A DNA stretch of 64,000 nt, taken from contig NC_133030.1 in NCBI RefSeq assembly GCF_048771995.1, forward strand, positions 62,817,501 through 62,881,500, in the 5' to 3' direction. The stretch is from Taeniopygia guttata. Its lineage: Eukaryota; Chordata; Aves; Passeriformes; Estrildidae. The position numbers and the translations under genes were made by a program. Position 1 is the stretch's first letter, and every line of letters starts with the position of its first letter. Under the pieces are notes generated by a model. It did no database searches, was not told the DNA's origin, and saw only the letters and a list, made by a program, of their open reading frames with translations. Below are positions 39,660-52,400 of the stretch, one piece after another.

Positions 39660-40436
39660 GACCCACCTGGTTTCATGAGCAGGAGCTTTTCCTTCCATCT
39701 TAAATTTTTCCCCATTCCCAGCTGGTTTCACGAGCAGGAGTTTTAGCTTCCACCCCCCATTTTTCCCCATTCCCAGCTGGTTACACCAGCAAGAGCTTTT
39801 CCATCCACCCCCAGTTTTTCCTCATTCTCAGTTGGTTTCACAGGCCAGAGCTTTTCTTTCCACCCCCAATTTTTCCCCCATTCCCAGCTGGTTTAATGAG
39901 CAAGAGCTTTTCCTTCCACCCCCAATTTTTCCCCATTCTCAGTTGGTTTCACAGGCCAGAGCTTTTCCTTCCACCCCCAGTTTTTCCCCCATTCTCAGTT
40001 GGTTTCACAGGCCAGAGCTTTTCTTTCCAGCCCCAATTTTTCCCCCGTTCCCAGCTGATTTCACAAGCCAGAGCTTTTCTTTCCACCCCCAATTTTTCCC
40101 CATTCCCAGCTGGTTCCACAGGACAGAACTTTTCCTTCTCCCCCAAATTTTTCCCCATTCCAAGTTGGTTTCACAAGCCAGAGCTTTTCTTTCCATCTCA
40201 AATTTTCCCCCATTCCCAGCTGGTTACACCAGCAAGAGTTTTTCCTTCTACCCCCAATTTTTCCCCTTCCTAGATGATTTCACAGGCCAGAGCTTTTCTT
40301 TACATCCCCAATTTTTCCCCCATTCCCAGCTGGTTTCACAGGCCAGAGCTTTTCCTTCCACCCCCAATTTTTCCCCATTCCCAGTTGGTTTCACAGGACA
40401 GAGCTTTTCCTTCTCCCCCAAATTTTTCCCCATCCT
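39660..40436. repeat. ~55-bp minisatellite, about 14 units
   Basis: Units read AGCTGGTTTCACAGGCCAGAG, then CTTTTCCTTCCACCCCCA and ATTTTTCCCCATTCCC. Period 54-57 bp. The open frames (QARAF...FSPIPSWF) are repeat artefacts. Confidence 0.95.
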
Positions 40437-40944
40437 AGCGAGTGCTCTGGCTGCAGCTCAGCAGTGAATTCCCAAGGGGGAGGCGATGCCCAACAACTCC
40501 AGTGATGCCCACAGGGATGGGCAAGGTGCCAGAGGGTTGGAAGAGGCTGGCACGGAGCTCGGGATGCTCAGAGCGCCCACCAGGATGGACCAACCACCCA
40601 AATATTTCTTGCCATAAAGGAGCCAGCACAACAAAGGCAGCAAACAGGAGGTTTTCCTGGGCTGAAGGGAAAATCCTCGTCTGGAATCAGGCAGGATCAG
40701 GCCCGGGAGGAGGTGCTGGGAAGGATTGGAGCCGGACATGGGATGGCAGCAGCGAGCTGTGGAGGTACCACTGCGGCTGAGCCGGGCTCGCCTTTGTTTT
40801 GTGCAAAAAATAGCAAAGTTTGGGCTTATGTCATTCCAAACTTCTTGGAGATGGGGAGGTTCCCTCCAGCTGTTTGGTTTTTTTTTTTTAATTTTCCATA
40901 CAGCGTCTTTTCCTTTTTCCCTTTACGTTTTGCTGATGGTTTCA

Positions 40945-41007
40945 TGGCTTTTTTTTTTTTTTTTTTTTGCTTTTTATTTTGCTTTTTTTTGCTTTTTTTT
41001 TTTTTTT
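40945..41007. repeat. Poly-T-rich tract
   Basis: Long T runs interrupted by GC dinucleotides. Confidence 0.9.
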
Positions 41008-42479
41008 GGCCATTTGATGACACCCTTCCCCCTTTCCTGGCCAGGCCGAGGGGTTCGTGTGCCCAGCAGGGCACAGCTGGAAAAACCCCAGGAATGCAGA
41101 AGCATCTCCCCCAGCAGCTCCCCGGATTTTTCCTCACCCTAGAACAAAGCACCCCATTGTTCAGGGAAAATGGGAAGGAAAGCGTGACGGAACAGCCCGA
41201 GCCAAGCTGGGAGGGTGTTTCTGCAGGAGCTGGGCACCCACAGCCTGGCACAGGGCTCACCCACCGCCTGCCCCTAATTTTGGGTGGCTCTGGACTCATG
41301 GGCAGCTTATGTCCCGCAATCCCAATGTTTTCCCACATATCCCGATTTTTGGGACTCTGTGGGCTGGTTGAGCCGAGGTTTCCTTCCTCCCAACTCGCTG
41401 GAAATGCCGTCCTGGGGTGCAGCTGCTGGCTGGGAATGGGGGCTCCAAAAATAGGCTGGAGGGTTTTGTGTCTGGCTCCCTAGAAACACGCTTTTCTCCT
41501 ATGGGAAAAATAAAATCAGGATGCCTCTGCTAACAGCTGGGCCTAAAAATGAGTCAGGGATTTGCAGTGGGGTGATTAGCAGCGCTCTGAAGCGGGGGCT
41601 GCACGTCCCTGTGGGATGGGGACATGGGGACATGGGGACACCCAGCGTGTGGCCTTGTCCCCATCGCCCGCCCCGCACGCGTGTGGCCCGTGGCTTTGTT
41701 GGGGGACAGGGGGGATTTTTTGGGGCTGTCACTTGGATTAGGAGGAGGAGGAGGAGGGTGAGGGGGATAAAGGTCCTGGCACTCGCCGGGCTCGCAACAA
41801 AACAAAGCACCAGATGGTTCCAACTTCAGCATAATAACGCGGAGAAAAAGTGTTTGAAGCGGGGATGGAAAAGCAAATGTGGGAAGAGAGGGAGAAAGGA
41901 AAGAAAGAAAAACCCTCAGCAAGTGTCAGAGCAGAAGAAAGCGGCGGAGAAAAATGGCAAATGTTAAAAACCCAAACAAAAAAGCCCTCGGCCGGCACAA
42001 AGCCACGGCTGCTGACATCTGTCCAGCAAAGCCTCTCGCCAAGGGCCCCTTCCCTTTGAGTCACCTTGCCTTGCTGCTGTCACCGCAGGGACACGGCCAC
42101 ATCCCTGACCAGGGCTGTGCTGGGGACACTGTGCCACGTCCCACAGCCACAGCGCTGTCCCCGGGGCAGGTGACATGTGGCAAAGCTATCCCTAAATATT
42201 TTATTACAATATTTTATTACAATACTTTTTGGAGCTCTTTCCTCTGTCACCTCACACGTCCCAGATGTCCTTGTGTGGCGGCAAACCCACCCGTGGCTCT
42301 GCTGTGGGGTTTTAAGGCTGGTTTATGATCTGAGCGAGGTTTATCCAACCCCCTGTGTGAGGTTTTTTTGTGTTCCACTCGCTCCTCCCCACGAAATTTT
42401 TTGAACTCGCAGACCAGAGCCGCCTTAAAAAAAGGGAAGAAGGCTAAGAAGTCATATCGCCCCTGGCATTTTCACCAGA

Positions 42480-42501
42480 AAATAATAATAATAATAATAT
42501 A
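42480..42501. repeat. (AAT)n microsatellite
   Basis: About six AAT triplets. Confidence 0.9.
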
Positions 42502-42839
42502 AAATAACCACAAAACAGCAAAATAATCTCATGCAATTGCTCGAGAGCGGATTGCAGCGTGGGTGGAACCCCTTATTAGACATCAGAGAATCCACCAGCC
42601 TTGGGGTGGGAGGGCGGCAGCTCCGGCTTCCAGGGCTGGAGTCCTGCTGGGGCCTGTGGCTTGTGTGTCACCACCCCAGGGCTGCCCTGCGAGGTGGCTC
42701 CTGGGGAAAAAAAAAGGGTCCTTGGTTTTGTGATCCCCCCAAATCGAGTGAGGGGCACATGTGGGACAGTGCAGAGAGGGGCGGTGGAAGGGGTGGATGC
42801 CACAGCACGGCAGTTGTCCTGTCACGGTGACACACACAG

Positions 42840-43850
42840 AGTTGGGATGTTGTCCCCCAGGCCCAGGGATGGCAGGGAGCCGGGGTGTCATGTCCCCAGG
42901 GCAGGGGACAGTGAGGTGTTGCTGTGACCTTTCAGGCGTGGGACAGCCCAGGTGATGTGCCATTGTTTTTTTGGGACAATGAGGAGCTGCAGGGCCGTGT
43001 CCCATGTGGTGCAGGACAGCGTGGAGCCGGGGTGATGCCACCCTGGGGGACAGGACAGCAAGGACACAGTGGTGTCCATTTGGCTTGTGGGAGGATGAGA
43101 ACCAGGGTGATGTCACCGTGGGGGACAGGATGCTGGGGAGCTGGGGTGATGCCACCCTGGGGTGCAGGACAGAGGGCAGTTGGGTGATGCCACCCATGGA
43201 GCCGGGGTGACGCTGCTCTGGAGTGCAGGGAGCCAGGGTGATGTCCCCGTGGGGTGCAGAATGATGGGAACTCAGGTGATGTCACCCTGGGGGATGGGAC
43301 ATCTGAGAGCTGGGCTGATGCCACCTTGGGGAGCGCAATGACAGGAACTGTGATGATGCCATTTGGGGGGATGGGACATTAAAGAGCCACTCTGAGGCGT
43401 GGGACATTGGGGACCGTGGTAGTGCCACCCTAAGGAGCAGGACAGTGGAGAGCTGATGCCACCCGGGGGTGCAGAACAACGGGGAGATGGGATGATGTCC
43501 CCTGGGGTGCAGGGTGATGGGAACCGAGGTGATGCCACCCGGGGGTGCAGAATAGCAGGGAGATGGGATGATGTCCCTTGAGGTGCAGGGTGATGGGAAC
43601 GGAGGTGATGCCACCCGGGGGTGCAGAACAGCGGGGAGATGGGATGATGTCCCCTGGGGTGCAGGGTGATGGGAACCGAGGTGATGCCACCCAGGGGTGC
43701 AGAACAGCAGGGAGATGGGATGATGTCCCTTGGGGTGCAGGGCGATGGGAACCGAGGTGATGCCACCCGGGACCGAGGGTTATACTACCCTGAGGTGCAG
43801 CACAACGGGAAGCTGAGGTGACATCCCCCTGGGGGACACGACAGCGACAA
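42840..43850. repeat. GC-rich minisatellite block with a perfect 76-bp core
   Basis: Degenerate ~38-42-bp units throughout. From 43,455 to 43,775 a 76-bp unit (GATGCCACCCGGGGGTGCAG ... GATGATGTCCCCTGGGGTGC) repeats about 4.2 times with exact spacing (starts 43,455, 43,531, 43,607, 43,683, 43,759). It lies just upstream of the NIN CpG island. Confidence 0.93.
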
Positions 43851-44260
43851 GCCGGGGTGCAGAACAGCGGGGACACGCCGGTAACGCGGCGGTGCGGGAC
43901 ACCCCAGCGGACACCCCATTACCGGGGGGCGTTCCGGGGCGGTTCCACACGCACAAAGGCCGCCGGTCCCCCCGCCCCGGGGCCGTCCCGAAGCACCGGG
44001 GCCGCCCCCGAGCCTCGGCCCAATAAACGCGGCCGCATTTGAACGCGGCGCCTCCCCCGGGCCCGCAACGCTCCGAGAGCTCCGCCAGCCCCGCGGGCAC
44101 CGGTGAGCGGGGACGGGAACGGGAAGGGGAAGGGACATCGCCATCACCGAGCCCCGGTGCGGGCAGCGCTGCCGCCCCGCTCGGTCCCTCCTCCGCGGGC
44201 GGTGCCGGGGCCCAGCCCGCCCCTTCCCGGCCCTTCCCGGCGGGGCCGGCGAGGTGGGTG
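43850..44260 (+). promoter_or_regulatory. NIN: NIN CpG-island promoter and candidate non-coding exon 1
   Basis: Dense CpG with CCAAT at 44,020-44,024. A strong donor CCG|gtgagc follows position 44,102, so a 5' UTR exon ending there is plausible. It is the nearest CpG island upstream of the first NIN coding exon on the same strand. Inferred, not shown by splicing evidence. Confidence 0.5.
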
Positions 44261-44869
44261 CCTGGGGGAGAAGGGGGTCCGGAGGGTGGGGAGATAACGG
44301 GGGATGCTGGAGGGATGGGATGCTGGAAGTGGGGGGTGATGGGGATGGGGACTCATGGGCACGCGGTGTCTGTGAGTGGGTGCCACCCCAAGGTCCCCTC
44401 ACAGGTGCTGGGTGCCCTCCTGCCAAGGGTCCCCCATCCCGGCGTGCGTCCCCTGGAACGCTGGGAGTGGGTTCTGGACCTCTCTGGCCGGGCTGAGCCC
44501 TGGAAGCAGCCGGCTGTGGCTGCAGGAATGAATAACAGCAGTTGTTTTGTCATCGGCAAAGCTCTCGTTGTCACCAGGGTGGCAGACAGCATCTGCTGTC
44601 TGGTCACCAACCGCGGGCCCGTCTCCCTTGGAGCATCCCTGTAGGGATGGAGGCGAGAAAAGCCAAAATCCGCAGACTGGGAGCATCATTGCTGGGATTT
44701 TACTGGGTGTAAATTTGGGTGTTTCCAGCTCATCTTCCTCGTGTGCTCCCCAAACGGAGCTGGGGAAGGCTCGGGGCGCGTTGTGGCCGTGATTCAGCAG
44801 AGCCCGGTTTTACCGGAGCCGGGAATCGCCGAATCCCGCATTTCCCGGCGTGCGGGGCATCGCTGCATC

Positions 44870-45200
44870 CATTACCGGCTCGCTTTGTTTACCTCTGAAA
44901 TAATCAACTTTGCGCCTCCACTTTGGGCTTATCGCACCCCGATTTACTGCGGAGCCACTCCAGCCCGATGTGCAAAATCAAACCAGATGGGCGCTTTGTT
45001 TTTCCTTACCGAGGGAAGGCTGGGAGTGAAAAGCCCCATTACAATGCAAATACCGGCTTGGCGTGAATATTCAAACCGCTGCGCTGCTTTTGAAGCTCTT
45101 TACATAAATTTATGGTGCTTTTATTACGCCGTCGCTGCTTTGCTAATCTGGAGTGGAGCTTGGTTAACAGGATCGCTGCTTTCTGCCAACTTTTGGGGGT
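44870..45200. promoter_or_regulatory. Possible enhancer-like element in NIN intron 1
   Basis: Non-repetitive block with clustered factor-like words: TTTGTTTAC (44,884, forkhead), CTTATCG (GATA-like), ATGCAAAT (45,044-45,051, octamer), GTGAATATTC and GGTTAAC (45,162-45,168, HNF1-like half sites). Conservation cannot be judged here. Confidence 0.3.
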
Positions 45201-45564
45201 CTGGGGGTGTTTTTGGGGTGCACGGGGAGAGGTGGCATTGAGGTGAAAAAGGGAAATTATGACTGTGGTCAATGGGGAGGAGGATCAGCCAGCTGTAAGG
45301 CTGACTCTGGTGGTGACCCTGGAAGAGCTGGGTGTGCTCTCAAGTGATTTACTGACATTAAGGTGCTTATTGTCCTTTTGGGTTTTGTTTTTCCCTTTGG
45401 TTTCTCGGTGTGACCCTTTGTGGGGCTGCTGCTCCAAGAGGGGATGGAGTGTTGCTGAGCTGGAAATTGCCCTGACTCGGTGTGGGGATTTTGGGGTGGA
45501 CACAGGGACAGGGCACGGAGCTCTCCTCTCTGGTGACCAGTGACAGGACCCAGGGAATGTCTGG

Positions 45565-45805
45565 AGCTGTGTCAGGTTTAGGTTGGATTTCAGGAAAGGT
45601 TTCTCCCCCAGAGGTGCTGGCACTGCCCGGGCTCCCCAGGAATGGATGGTGACATTCCCGAGGCTGCCAGAGCTCCAGGAGCATTTGGACACCACTCCTA
45701 GGGATGCTCAGGGTGGGATTGTTGGGGTGTCTGTGCAGGGCCAGGAGCTGCACTGGCTGATCCCTGTGGGTCCCTTCCAGCTCAGGGAATTCTGTGATTC
45801 AGCAG
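45565..45805 (+). mobile_element. CR1 LINE 3' fragment
   Basis: AGGTTGGATTTCAGGAAAGG to GGGAATTCTGTGATTC. Confidence 0.8.
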
Positions 45806-45809
45806 GGCT

Positions 45810-48800
45810 GCTGTGATGGATGAGATGGTTCATTAGGGAAGGAGATAATGAGTGTGAGACAACCTCAGCTCTGGCTTTCCCAGCACAGTCTGGGTTTGGT
45901 GGTTGCTGGGCATCTCGTACAACTCCCAGCATTAAAACCTGGAGTCCTGGTGGGTTTTTTGCCAGCTGTGTTCACATCACCCAGGTTGTCACAGGTGCAG
46001 TGGGAAGGGAAAGTTGCTTTAAAGTTGTTTTAAAGTTGCTTTAAAATGCCCAAGTGTGGCCGTGCTCTCCAGCACAGGGGGGACACTCAGAGCAGTGACA
46101 CCCCATGGAGTAGGTGCTTGTGTTCTCGAGTTGGCCACAGGATGCTGCCTCCCTGGGTAATTACTGCTAATTACCAGGCCCTCATTTGAGTCGAGGCAAT
46201 CAAGAGGAGCTGTAAAAAAAGTTTTCCTCGCTGTCCCTGTGGAGGGCAGGTTGGGATAAGGGCAAGGTACCCATAGCTCTGATTAGTGATGCAGCCCATG
46301 GGGGCATTCAGGCAGAGCATCCCCAAAATCTCCCTCTTGTGCAACAACAAATGTGATTTGTGTTGTCCTAGTGGAAGGTGTCCCTGCCTGTGCCTGGGTT
46401 GGCATGAAGTGGCCTTAAAATCCCTTCCAACTGAAGTAACTCTGGGATTCTGTAATTCATACTGTTTAAAAAAATCACCACGCTCCCCCCAAAAAAAGTA
46501 ATTGTGCTAATTGTGGTGGTTTTCTTTGCTGATGCCATTGATTGACCAATCTGTGCCTTCATTAGCGCCAGGTTAAAGTTGATATCGATTCCAGGCACTT
46601 AAATATGCAAAGTGGTAATCACTGTTTAAGCCTGTATTGTTTGAGTTAAATTTAGCTGAGAATTTAGTCCTATCAGGCCCTTACATTGTGTGCCGTGAAG
46701 GTTATCTGGCTCTCAGGAGGGGGTGGATTTAAAAGCAGGAAAGAAATGCCGGTGAAAACTTCCTCTTCTCATCATCCCGGAGCGCTTTGCTTCCCCGGGC
46801 TGGTAATAAGGAGAACAGAAATAAGGAATAATGTGGTGCTTGAAACAACACAGAAGGGCAGCAATAAATCTGAATAAAAGTGATGTCCTGTGCAGTGACC
46901 ATCCCCTCTCCTTCTGCTGGGGGACTGGGGAGCCCCTGCTCAGCTGCTGCCTGCCCCTATTATCCTGGCTGCATCTCAGCTGCTGGCCCATCTGGAGCAG
47001 AGATGAAAGGCTGCCTTTAATTCGTGCTTTGTGTGCCTCTGGTGGGTCCCCATCCCCGTCAGGGCTGCTGGAGGTGGCTCTGATGCTGCTGACCTCATTC
47101 CTTTGAGTGCTGGCTGATGCCAGGCGGCCTGGCCAGCTCCTCAGGTAGGAGAGAGGAGGCTTGGGTGGCTTTTTCCCCCTGCTGCTGAATAATTCAGGCA
47201 GGAGGAGGCATCTTGGGTCACCTTGCGCAGCAGCAGCGTGCCGGAGCCGCCTGCCTAAGATGGAGGTTGTGCAGGATTGCGGGATCGCCGGGCTGCCAGC
47301 GGCTCCCCGCGCCTCTGACTGCAGGTGGGCACCAGCCTTGGCATCCCTGCTCCCTCCTGGGCAAATCCTTCCCCACCTGTGTCCCTCTGAGCTCTCTGGC
47401 TGTGGGATGTGCAAGGCTGGCCAAAAACTCACCTGGGATGTCAGGCAGGTGTGGCCCACGCAGCTGATGCTCTCCTCCTTTAGGGGATTGGGGTTTTCTT
47501 GCTGGTTTTGTGGGGTCCCCAGTGCTGGGTTTGCCCACAGTGAGTTTTTGGGCTCTGTGCTGTTGTGGCATTGAGAGGGATGCTCGGGGATATACTGGGA
47601 GGTGGCACTTAGCTCTCTGCACTAACTGGGAGAACTGGTTCTGGCAGTGTGGCAGTAGGGGCAGCTGCTGGAGACATCTCTGGGGGGGCAGGAGGTGGCT
47701 GACCCTGAAGATAAGAGGTTCAGAAATGCTTGGGAAGCTCTGTGGGTTGGAGTCATCTCTGCTGGAGGCTGGGCTGTGAGTTTTGGGGCCGCTGGAATGT
47801 GCAGGCAGGGCTCCCTGACACCAGGATCCAGCCACCCTGGAGCCCTGTGGGTGCAGCTGGGAAATGGGGTTGCTGCTGTGGGAATGGGAACAAGTTTGTT
47901 GCCTTCCTCCTGCTCGCAGGCACCGGAGTTTTTGGGTGCTGCCTCCTCCTCTGTGCCCCAGGTGGAATGTGTCTGTGCCTCCCTCCTCCCCACAGCGCTT
48001 GGGTGCAGTGAGAAATCAGCTCAAGAGGGATTTGGGGGGCAAAATAGGACAGGGAGGGTGTGAGGCTCAAGTGGAGGGGTTGTGTCCATCCCTGGAGTGA
48101 CCACAGCCATCCCTGCCCGTGGCAGTGCAGGAGGAAGGACGGCCTGGCCGGGCTGTCTGTCACCAGATGTGGCATCCAGAGGATGCTCTGCCCTGGCATC
48201 TGCTCCTGCAGCCAGGGAAATCAAGGACACGGCTGCTGCAGTGCCTGCCCTGGAGATTTCCTGCCTGGGCTGTGCAATTGGAGCAGCTCTGGCGTGTCCA
48301 GGGGTGCTGCTGGTGGCACAGGGAGCCACAAGAACCGAGGAGCAGAGGGGGAGGTTTGGGGTAGGACCCCGTGTTTTGGGAAATGTGGCTGACACAGCCT
48401 GCAGCAGTCACAAAAACACAATTCCCATGGCTGGCCAAGCATCCTGGGATGCCCAGTTGGGTCCTTGGGACACCAGGTCCCTGCAGTGCTCATTGTCACC
48501 CAGGCAGGGTGGCAGTGCCTGTTGTGCCCCCAGGGTGGTGGCACTGGGTGACAAAGCCAGGCTGAACAAACAGCTCCAGCCAAATCCTTCATTTCAGACA
48601 GGAAATTTCCCTCTCCCCCCCTGCCAGAGCAGCTCCTGGGGCTGTGATCCTCTGTTAGCAATGGATGAGGGGGGTGGAAACTTGACTTGGAGGGGAGGAT
48701 GAAGACTTGAGGCAAACTGTGTGCCTGGTGCAGGTCACCAGGTATATTTTGGCTGTCCCCACGCTGCTCTGGGTTTGCTGCCTGTCAAACCCTTCCCTGT

Positions 48801-48840
48801 CTTCAGCCAGGGCTTGACCTGACACACCTGAGGGGGAGCA
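45810..48840. other. NIN intron 1, mostly unassigned
   Basis: Two short CR1 pieces apart, I see one GC-rich patch (47,220-47,330) with an ATG and a GCAG|gtgggc donor that could be an alternative first exon. The rest is unassigned. Confidence 0.45.
46369..46452 (+). mobile_element. Short CR1 3' fragment
   Basis: TAGTGGAAGGTGTCCCTGCC to TTCCAACTGAAGTAACTCTG. Confidence 0.7.
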
Positions 48841-48844
48841 GCAC

Positions 48845-48915
48845 AGGGAGCTCTGGGCAGCTGGGCTTGATCTTGGGAGGTTTTTTCCCAACCTAAAGCA
48901 TTCCATGATCCCAGC
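48845..48915 (+). mobile_element. Short CR1 3' fragment
   Basis: GGGCTTGATCTTGGGAGG and CCCAACCTAAAGCATTCCAT. Confidence 0.65.
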
Positions 48916-49420
48916 TGTGTTGCAGGGGGGGTTTGTTGTGCTCATGGAGGGGGTGGCTGCCCTGGAGGGTTTGGGCTGGGGGTCTCCTGCCCTCCCCTCC
49001 TCGGGCAGAGCCCCACACTTCACTCCCTGCAGCTGCTGAGCTCTTGTTGGGTTGTTTATCTTCTCACCTGCAACACCTGGGGCTCACTGGAGCTCAGGGG
49101 AACAATTTTCCCCTGCAGCACCTCAGCTGCTGCAGCTGAGCCATGACAGGAGGCAGCGTGAGGTGACACGCAGGGACAGGGATGTGCCACCTGGGCTGTC
49201 CCCTCCTGAGGGTTTGGCTCTGCAGGCTCTTTCTGCTCTGTGACTTCTTCCCCCAGTGGGATGGGAGAGGCTGGAGCAGTGGTGGAGCATTAATGTAAAT
49301 ATTACCCTGAACAGTCTGGTGGGCAGCTGCTGTGACAGCCCTTGGGGTTTTTTTGCTGTCCCATGCCACCATGGTGACCTGGCCCATCTCTTCCTGCAGG
49401 TGAGCGTGGCAGGCTATGGG

Positions 49421-52400
49421 ATGGATGAAGCTGAGCAGGACCAGTATGAAGCTCGCCTCAAGGAGCTCTTTGACAGCTTTGACAGCACGGGCACGGGGTC
49501 CCTGGGGCAGGAGGAGCTCACTGACCTCTGCCACATGCTGCACCTGGAGGAGGTGGCCCCGGCACTGCAGCAGACCCTCCTGCAAGGAAACCTCCTAGGC
49601 AGGGTAAGGAGCTGGGGGGATGGAGGGGGCAGCAGCTGCATGCATGGAATGCTCTTGGGAACAGGCTGATGTCTGTGGTTTGGGTGTATCCAACATTTCT
49701 GGTGCCACAGGACTGGGGTGGGCACAGGGCACCTTCCAAGAGCAGGGTTGGTGATAACAGAGGAGAGAACTGCTCTGTCTGCCCTGCCTGGAGGTGCTCT
49801 GAGACTCAGGAACTGTCGGAATCTGTGGGTATTGATGATTCCCAGATTGTAAAAGTCTCTGTCTGTCAGCCCCACTGCCAAAGCAGAAGCCATAATTGGT
49901 CTGTGCTGTTTCAAGGTTGTTTATTCTGTTTATCTCTAACATGTTCTGCTGCCCTGCCGCAGCTCTGTCCTGCAGGGCAGCGTGTGGGGCTCTGCCCTCA
50001 GTGGGATGGTACAAACATTAAATACCACAAACTACCTGTGCTGGATTTACAATAACGTGCCAATATCTGTCACCTATGTTGGACAGTGTGTCCCCAGCCT
50101 GAACCAACAGAAAAATGCCAACACCACAGTGAAACATGGAGGGCATGAAGAAGGAGGAAAAGGACAAGACACACCCAATTTCCTCCATCTTGTCCCCTTT
50201 GGACCCCTAATCTAGAAACCTAAAATTTTACTTTTGCACCCGTGTCACACTTAATTATTACTCTTATCAAACACTCAGAGCTTGTAATTCATCCTGTGAG
50301 ATTGAAAACTCTTTTCCATGGACAGAGATCACAGCCAGTGTCTCTGGGGGCTCTGTCCAGGGGGGTTCCTGACCCCTGCCAGGGTCCCAGACCTGCCAGG
50401 GCAGCCAGAGGGAAGCCCTGGATTCCCACAAGGAACCAGCACTTCAGGCTGAGCCTTGTGCACTGGTGTGCTTGCCCAGTGTCTGAGGCCAGAGCAGGTG
50501 CCAGGTCCTGGCTGTCCCTGTGCTGGCGTTGGGCTCACGCTGTGCCCGTGCCCCCAGCACCAGCTCCTGCTGCTGCTGGCCTGGGTCACCTCCCCAGACC
50601 AGCTCACCAGGTGCTTAGACAAACTCTGAGCCACTTTGTCCCATCCCAAGACATAAATCCAGGGCTTGAGCCTGTGATTACGCTGGCTTAAGCTGTAGTT
50701 AGACTGGCAGAGCCATGTGCAGTGTTTCTCTAAGGTAGGGAATATTGTCCCACACTGTCTGAGCCACCTCTGTCCACATTGCCTGGTGTTGGTGGCTTCC
50801 CAAAGCCATTTTTCAGTGTGGTTTTACCTTTCTGGAGTTAAATCCCAGGCACTGAGCAGAAGCTGCTTGCCCTTGAGGGGATCTCCACGTTCAGCTGGAT
50901 GTCCTTGTGTTCTGCATTACGTCTTTCCCGGCACACCATGCTCGGAGTGCATTAGATCCTTCCCTGGAAATCACCCTGAAATCCCATCACTGCTCATTAA
51001 AATCAGAAAAATGGAACAGGGCAGCCAGGGCTTTCAACTGTCAGGCAGCCATCCCAACTCCAATTTCCAAACTGCAGTTTTCACAAACAAAATAACTCCT
51101 TTAGCGATCAAAGGAATTTTTCCTTTTCCCTCCTCTTCCTCACCTGCCCTGGGGCCGTAGCTCTTCTGCTGACACTGAGTGCAGGGATGGATCTGGGATG
51201 GATCCAGGTGGAGGTTGTTGACCTTTAGAGCTGCAGTGTGGCATTTTCTGGGGCACCAGAGACTTTCTGTACTGCTCCGTTGTCTTGAGTACCTGGCACT
51301 TGGATGCTGTTATCAAAGAATCCCAGAATGGTTTGGGTTGGAAAAACCTTAAGGATGATCTTGTTCCAGCCCCCTGCCATGGGCTGGGACACCTTCCACT
51401 ATCCCAGGTTGCTCCAAGCTCTGTCCAACCTGGCCTTGGGCACTTCAGGGGTCCAGGAGCAGCCACAGCTTCTCTGGGCACCTGTGCCAGGGCCTCACCA
51501 CCTTCCCAGCCAAAAATTCCTTCCCAATATTGAATTTAAATCTATTTTCCTTCAGCTTAGAGCCAATTCCCTTTGTCTTATCACCTGGCTTTGCCACTTG
51601 TGGGATGGTGGTGTAGAGAGGAAGGGCAGGTGTGGCTGTCACAGCTGGTCAGGGCACCAAAACCCCCTGTGAAAACATCCTGAGTGCCAGGTCACACTCA
51701 CCCCATGCCAGCCCCGAGCTCCACCCCATTTTATTCCCTTCCCCCTTTGTCTCTGGGGATGGTTCTCCCTTCCAACCTGCCACAGAGCCTCAGGACAATC
51801 TCTGTCCCCTGCCTCTGCTCCCTGCCCCTTAGCAGCAGCAATGGCCCACGAGGCAGATTTAAATTTAATGGCTCTCCTTGGGGTTTCCTAGGATCTGATG
51901 GGGGGAATATCAGCAGGCACGGAGCTGCCTGAGCACAGACTTGTTGCACCTGCCCCTCCTGCTGCAGATGGCCCCAGCCTTTGTCTGCCTGCACTTCCAG
52001 GGGCTGGGATTTATGGCAGGGCACCGGGGAGGGGGGCAGCGGGGGAAGGTTTTGTCTGCTCAGGGGCACCTCTGTGGGGCCACGTGCTTGTCTTTGTGCT
52101 GGGGGCTCTGCTCCAGGGATGAATGGATGCTCTGGGATCGTAAAACTGGGGGATGGTTTGGGTTGGAACCTTAAAGATCGCCTCCTTCCAGCCCCATGCC
52201 CTGGGTAAGGAGTGGGAGCTGAGCTGGTATCCAGAGAGGGGCTGGAGGTGCTGCCTGCCCTGTGATGGTTTGGGGATTAATGGGGTGTGGTGAGGGGTGT
52301 AAATCCCACAAGCAAGACTCGTGGCAGAGCCAAACCCCTGTGGAAGTGTTTTCCTCACACACTGTGTGCAGAGGGGATGCTCGCAGCAGTTCTGGGATTG

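Noticed and set aside
39832-40467. 211-codon open frame of QARAF...FSP repeats
   Set aside because: Reading frame through the 55-bp minisatellite only; no conserved start, exon or domain.
43272-43876. Minus-strand His/Pro-rich open frames near the NIN promoter
   Set aside because: Arise from the 76-bp repeat and its degenerate relatives.
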